Under the pieces are notes generated by a model that saw nothing but the letters and a program-made list of their open reading frames with translations, searched no databases and was not told where the DNA came from. A program made the position numbers and the translations under genes. Source: Saccharospirillum sp040881935 (GTDB lineage: Bacteria; Pseudomonadota; Gammaproteobacteria; Pseudomonadales; Natronospirillaceae). Taken from it: a DNA stretch of 64,000 bases. The DNA is taken from positions 62,001 through 126,000 of the forward strand of contig NZ_JBBECH010000026.1 in the NCBI RefSeq assembly GCF_040881935.1, written 5' to 3'. Below are positions 60,409 to 64,000 of the stretch, piece after piece (within the stretch, counting starts at the first letter, position 1; every line of letters starts with the position of its first letter).

Positions 60409-61023
60409 GTGTTTGAAATTATTAAAGCCGGGGGTTGGTTGATGGTCCCCATTGTGTTGTGTTCCATCGTTGCTATTGCCATCACCGTCGAGCGTTATTG
60501 GGCGTTACGGTTAGCCAAAGTTATGCCCAAAGACCAATTGCCAAAGGTCTGGATGTGGATCAAGAATCAAGAACTGGATTCTGCCAAGATCAAGGAACTT
60601 AAGAGTGGCAGTTTGTTTGGCTATATTCTCTCCTCCGGATTGACGGCATCCAAGCATGGTCGCGAGGCGATGAAAGACGCCATACAGGAAGCGGGTAACC
60701 ACGTTGCCCATGAAATGGAGAAGTTTCTGAGTACCCTCGGAACCATCGCCGCTATTGCACCTTTGTTGGGTTTGCTGGGTACGGTACTGGGTATGATCGA
60801 GGTGTTTACCGCCCTCATGGTACAGGGCAGTGGGAACACCGGTGTTCTGGCCGGGGGGATTTCCCAGGCGTTAATTACCACGGCGGCCGGGTTGAGTGTG
60901 GCCATACCGGCGGTTATTTTCCACCGTGCACTGACTCGTCGGGTCGATGATTTGCTGGTCATTATGGAACAGGACAGCGCCAAACTGGTTGATGCCATTC
61001 ATTCCGATGCCAAGTCGAGCTGA
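60409..61023 (+). CDS. exbB: ExbB/TolQ-type proton channel protein
   Basis: 204 residues with three membrane helices: PIVLCSIVAIAITVERYWAL (TM1), FLSTLGTIAAIAPLLGLLGTVLGMIEVF (TM2), and GISQALITTAAGLSVAIPAVIFHRAL (TM3), the MotA/TolQ/ExbB pattern. GTG start eight bases after ATGGAGG. With ExbD it converts the proton gradient into work, usually through TonB. The pair directly before lpxK matches Pseudomonas, where it is distinct from the TonB-linked exbBD. Confidence 0.92.
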   Translation: MFEIIKAGGWLMVPIVLCSIVAIAITVERYWALRLAKVMPKDQLPKVWMWIKNQELDSAKIKELKSGSLFGYILSSGLTASKHGREAMKDAIQEAGNHVAHEMEKFLSTLGTIAAIAPLLGLLGTVLGMIEVFTALMVQGSGNTGVLAGGISQALITTAAGLSVAIPAVIFHRALTRRVDDLLVIMEQDSAKLVDAIHSDAKSS

Positions 61024-61035
61024 CGGGAGCCGCCC

Positions 61036-61455
61036 ATGCGATTCAGACGCAGCCGCCAGGAAGAAGCACAAGTCAATTTAACGCCACTGATTGACGTTGT
61101 TTTCCTGCTACTGATTTTTTTTATGGTATCCACCACCTTCACCCGTGAGACTCAGTTGCAAATTGACCTTCCGGAAAGCAGCAGCGACGCTGTGCTCGGC
61201 GACGAGCGCCCGATTGAAATTCAGGTCGATGCCCAGGGGCAGTACGCGGTAAACAACACTCCCTTGCTGCGCTCTGACACCGAGTCTCTGAAAAAGGCGC
61301 TGGCTGAAATGGCGGGCACCAGCCGGGATACCACGGTCATCATTACCGGCGATGCCCAGGCACCTCACCAGGCCATGGTCTTTGTGTTGGATGCGGTCGG
61401 GCAAATGGGCTTTTATCGGGTCAGTTACGCCACTCAGGTTCCGGAAAACCCCTAA
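61036..61455 (+). CDS. exbD: ExbD/TolR-type biopolymer transport protein
   Basis: 139 residues. One N-terminal membrane helix with the proton-carrying aspartate: VNLTPLIDVVFLLLIFFMVS. The periplasmic domain carries EIQVDAQGQYAVNNTPL and TVIITGDAQAPHQAMVFVLDAVGQMGF. Twelve bases after exbB. Confidence 0.93.
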   Translation: MRFRRSRQEEAQVNLTPLIDVVFLLLIFFMVSTTFTRETQLQIDLPESSSDAVLGDERPIEIQVDAQGQYAVNNTPLLRSDTESLKKALAEMAGTSRDTTVIITGDAQAPHQAMVFVLDAVGQMGFYRVSYATQVPENP

Positions 61456-61478
61456 CCGATGGCGTCCGCGAGCCCCCC

Positions 61479-62438
61479 ATGAAATTCTGGTATTTACCTA
61501 ATCCGACCCTGGCTGCCCGGCTGCTGATTCCTTTGAGTTGGCTGGCCGGGCTGGTCGCCCGGCGGCGTATTCGACAGCGCCATCGGGGAAACTATGGCGT
61601 GCCGATTCTCGTGGTCGGTAACCTGACGGTAGGTGGAACCGGCAAGTCACCGGCTATTCAGGCACTGGTCACGCACTTGCAGAACAGGGGGCTGCGTTGC
61701 GGTATTGTCTCACGCGGCTACGGTGGAAGTAGCGACCATTACCCCCTGGCTGTTACACCAACGGTGAGCGCCGCCCAGTGTGGCGATGAACCCAAAGCTC
61801 TGGCCCAACAGCTTGGCTGCCCTGTGGTAGTGGATCCGGATCGTGACCGGGCGGTGCGCTATCTGATTGGTCAGCACAGGCTGGATGTCGTTATCAGTGA
61901 CGATGGTTTGCAGCATTATCGAATGGGCCGTGATCTGGAGTTGATCATGGTTGATGGCGTGCGTGGTCTGGGCAATGCCCGATTGTTGCCCGCTGGACCG
62001 TTGCGTGAGCCCGTGGGTCGGTTAAAAACCGTTCAGTGGCGAGTGGCCAAAGGCCAGCAACCGGTTGGCCTGAAGGTCGATGGTGTGCTGACGCTCAACC
62101 CTCAATGGCCGGTTAATGCGCAGGGGCAACCGTTACCCGCGGGCAGTCTGATTAGGGCCTGCGCAGGCATTGGATACCCGAAAAGCTTCTATCAACAGCT
62201 GGTTGAGCAGGGGTTTCAGCTTCAGTCCACTCATTCGCCCGGTGATCACCGGCCGGTCCCTCCGGGCTGGCTGAGCGACCCAGGGTTGCCGCTGGTGTTA
62301 ACGGAAAAAGATGCCATTAAATTACCATCACCTTGGCCAGCGCACTGTTATGTCGTCAGACTGCGGCCGGAACTGCCAGCAAGCCTGCTGGACGCTATTG
62401 AATCTGCACTAAGGAGCACACAACCTTGGCAACCGTAA
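61479..62438 (+). CDS. lpxK: tetraacyldisaccharide 4'-kinase
   Basis: Phosphorylates the lipid A precursor at position 4'. 319 residues. N-terminal membrane-associated helix (LAARLLIPLSWLAGLVA), then P-loop LVVGNLTVGGTGKSPA near 44-59, SRGYGG, DEPKALA, VISDDGLQHYRMGRDLEL and RLLPAGPLREP. Its end overlaps kdsB by 13 bases, leaving no room for the Trm112/YcaR gene usually found between them. Confidence 0.95.
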   Translation: MKFWYLPNPTLAARLLIPLSWLAGLVARRRIRQRHRGNYGVPILVVGNLTVGGTGKSPAIQALVTHLQNRGLRCGIVSRGYGGSSDHYPLAVTPTVSAAQCGDEPKALAQQLGCPVVVDPDRDRAVRYLIGQHRLDVVISDDGLQHYRMGRDLELIMVDGVRGLGNARLLPAGPLREPVGRLKTVQWRVAKGQQPVGLKVDGVLTLNPQWPVNAQGQPLPAGSLIRACAGIGYPKSFYQQLVEQGFQLQSTHSPGDHRPVPPGWLSDPGLPLVLTEKDAIKLPSPWPAHCYVVRLRPELPASLLDAIESALRSTQPWQP

Positions 62439-63178
62439 TCATGATCCCGGCCCGGTACAGCTCCAGCCGGTTACCCGGGAAACCACTGCTGGACATCAAC
62501 GGCCAGCCTATGGTGATCCGCGTGGCCATGGCCGTTCAGGCCTGTGGCGCAGACCGGGTTGTGATTGCCACCGATGACGAGCGCATCCGTCGGGTGGTCA
62601 CCGACGCCGGGTTCAGCGCGGTGATGACCCGCCCCGATCACCCGTCAGGGACCGACCGGCTTCAGGAAGCCTCGGAGCAGTTGGGCTTGCAGGCCAATGA
62701 CATTGTCGTCAACGTGCAGGGTGATGAGCCGCTGATGCCTGCCGACAATGTCCTTCAGGTTGCCCGGTTACTCGAGCACAGCCCCCAGGCCCAGGTCGCC
62801 ACACTCTATGAGCCGGTAACGGCCATGGCGATGGTCACCAACCCCAATGCGGTTAAACTGGTCCAACGGCAGGATGGCGAAGTCCTATACTTCAGTCGGG
62901 CAGGCATCCCGTTTGACCGGGACAGCACCAAAACCTCGCCTGAAGGCATCTGGAAGCGGCATATTGGCCTCTATGCCTACCGCAAAAGCGCTTTGGATGC
63001 CTTCGTCGGGTGGCCGGAAAGCCCGCTGGAGCAACTGGAAAAACTGGAGCAGTTGCGTTTTATGGAGCACGGTGCCGTCATTGTTGCGGCCCAGGCGGTG
63101 CGACCGGTCCCGGCCGGTGTCGACACACAGGCCGATCTGGACGCGGTACGGGCTCTGTTTGGCCAGGAGACATCATGA
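62426..63178 (+). CDS. kdsB: 3-deoxy-manno-octulosonate cytidylyltransferase
   Basis: Activates Kdo as CMP-Kdo. 250 residues with a TTG start at 62426 nine bases after AAGGAG, inside lpxK. Motifs: IMIPARYSSSRLPGKPLLDI, IATDDERI, VVNVQGDEPLMP, YFSRAGIPFDRD and KRHIGLYAYRKSAL. The protein ends QADLDAVRALF, as in the family. Confidence 0.96.
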   Translation: MATVIMIPARYSSSRLPGKPLLDINGQPMVIRVAMAVQACGADRVVIATDDERIRRVVTDAGFSAVMTRPDHPSGTDRLQEASEQLGLQANDIVVNVQGDEPLMPADNVLQVARLLEHSPQAQVATLYEPVTAMAMVTNPNAVKLVQRQDGEVLYFSRAGIPFDRDSTKTSPEGIWKRHIGLYAYRKSALDAFVGWPESPLEQLEKLEQLRFMEHGAVIVAAQAVRPVPAGVDTQADLDAVRALFGQETS

Positions 63179-63669
63179 CCACAGAGCGCACACCGTCACA
63201 CTCAATCCTCTTTGTTTGTCTGGGAAACATCTGCCGGTCACCTACGGCCCAGGCGGTGTTCGAAGCTCATCTGGTGACCTCTTCGCTGGCCGACCAAATC
63301 AAGGTGGATTCAGCAGGAACAGCGGCCTACCACCTTGGCAAAGCACCCGACCCACGCAGCCGGGCCGCTGCTCGTTCGCGCGGTTACGATCTGGATCATC
63401 TGAGAGCCCGGCAGGTAACCGCTGAGGACTTTCACCAATTCGATTACATCCTGGCGATGGATGCCGACAATCTGCAGCAGCTAGAGGCCATGGCACCCGA
63501 ACACAGCCGGGCTTCACTGGCGTTGTTTCTTGATTACGCCGCGGCTACCGACCAGCGGGAAGTACCCGACCCGTATTTTGGCGCGGGTGACGGGTTCGAA
63601 ACCGTACTGGATTTATGCGAACAAGCCAGCCAGGGTCTGCTGGCGCATTTGCAGTCTGAATCCTTATGA
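63175..63669 (+). CDS. low-molecular-weight protein tyrosine phosphatase
   Basis: 164 residues. P-loop signature VCLGNICRSPTA (C-x5-R-S) near residues 14-25 and the general acid in VPDPYFG near 131-137; WLP/HxLGKAPDPRS resembles prokaryotic members. The ATG overlaps the kdsB stop (ATGA), and its own stop overlaps murB. No kinase or exopolysaccharide gene is nearby; the kdsB-ptp-murB order matches Pseudomonas. Confidence 0.92.
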   Translation: MTTERTPSHSILFVCLGNICRSPTAQAVFEAHLVTSSLADQIKVDSAGTAAYHLGKAPDPRSRAAARSRGYDLDHLRARQVTAEDFHQFDYILAMDADNLQQLEAMAPEHSRASLALFLDYAAATDQREVPDPYFGAGDGFETVLDLCEQASQGLLAHLQSESL

Positions 63670-64000
63670 GTATTGACCCTCAACCCCAGGTGGATCTGTC
63701 AGACGCCAATACTCTTGGCGTCCCCTCGACTGCTGACTGGTATGCAGAACTGACCAATGCCAGCGACTTACCGGCTTTGGTGCGCTGGGCCAGAGAACGA
63801 CACTTGCCCATAAGAGCCTTGGGCGGGGGCAGTAACCTGGTGCTGAACGAACAGGTCAGCGGCCTGACGCTCAAGATTTCGATTATGGGTAAGACCCGGG
63901 TTGAATCAGATTCAGGTCGCCTGCGTTGGCGACTTGGGGCAGGGGAGTCATGGCATACTACCGTGGTCGATCTAATTGCTCAGGGCGGCTCGGGGATTGA
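63666..64000 (+). CDS. murB: UDP-N-acetylmuramate dehydrogenase, N-terminal part
   Basis: Reduces UDP-GlcNAc-enolpyruvate to UDP-MurNAc in peptidoglycan synthesis. Starts with ATG at 63666 inside the previous stop (ATGA) and runs off the window after about 111 codons. The FAD-binding signature LPIRALGGGSNLVLNE is clear, followed by RLRWRLGAGESWH and LIAQGGSGI. Confidence 0.93.
   Translation, partial: MSIDPQPQVDLSDANTLGVPSTADWYAELTNASDLPALVRWARERHLPIRALGGGSNLVLNEQVSGLTLKISIMGKTRVESDSGRLRWRLGAGESWHTTVVDLIAQGGSGI

Overview
The window is a stretch of chromosome from a gammaproteobacterium, most likely a marine Pseudomonadales/Oceanospirillales-type organism. The main evidence is gene order. aroG-cysB-cysH-thrH-pabB, gacA-uvrC-pgsA-tRNA, tRNA-tig-clpP-clpX-lon-hupB-ppiD and lol-DUF2062-comEC-exbBD-lpxK-kdsB-ptp-murB all match blocks known from Pseudomonas and relatives. 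ThrH, the Fe-S (APS-type) CysH and the ~180 kDa NAD-glutamate dehydrogenase point the same way. The organism call is inference from synteny and protein resemblance; no rRNA is present.

Layout. 1-7.4 kb: aromatic/folate and sulfur metabolism (aroG, cysB, cysH, thrH, pabB) plus a DegV protein. 7.7-12.8 kb: PhoH2-type PIN-ATPase, the gacA/uvrY-uvrC pair, a 163-bp palindromic MITE-like insertion, then pgsA. 12.9-13.3 kb: tRNA-Gly, tRNA-Cys, tRNA-Leu. 13.3-22.5 kb: a 9.26-kb integrated element bounded by 59-bp direct repeats of the tRNA-Leu 3' end. 22.6-26.3 kb: SOS-controlled sulA with two LexA boxes, sulfite reductase plus DUF934, a 38-residue membrane peptide and a DUF2970 protein. 26.6-35.6 kb: glutamate dehydrogenase, a broken DUF2835 gene, pyrD, rmf, rlmKL. 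35.6-40.9 kb: rlmG, trmA, miaE, lpxH, ppiB, folD. 41.1-41.4 kb: tRNA-Pro/Arg/His. 41.7-50.2 kb: trigger factor, ClpP, ClpX, Lon, HU and PpiD. 50.3-55.3 kb: a small HTH protein, kdsC, kdsA, dinG, agmatine deiminase. 55.6-64 kb: lolC/E, lolD, DUF2062, comEC, exbB, exbD, lpxK, kdsB, low-Mr phosphatase, murB (cut by the window end).

The most interesting part is the tRNA-Leu element. All its recognisable genes lie on the minus strand: integrase, an unknown 226-residue protein, an AlpA-like regulator, a small zinc protein, an AEP primase/DUF3987 replication protein, two small unknowns, a P27-like small terminase, an HK97-type major capsid protein, a small structural-looking protein, and a membrane protein with a zinc ribbon. 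It has no large terminase, portal, prohead protease, tail or lysis genes. That gene set fits a phage satellite that brings its own capsid protein and DNA-recognition subunit but must borrow the rest from a helper phage. A decayed prophage is the main alternative. The same 22-bp repeat occurs just inside both ends, as expected of integrase arm sites.

The rest works as ordinary housekeeping: protein quality control (tig, clpPX, lon, hupB, ppiD, ppiB), LPS and Kdo synthesis (lpxH, lpxK, kdsA, kdsB, kdsC), lipoprotein export (lol), RNA modification (rlmKL, rlmG, trmA, miaE), sulfur assimilation (cysB, cysH, cysI-DUF934) and DNA repair (uvrC, dinG, sulA).
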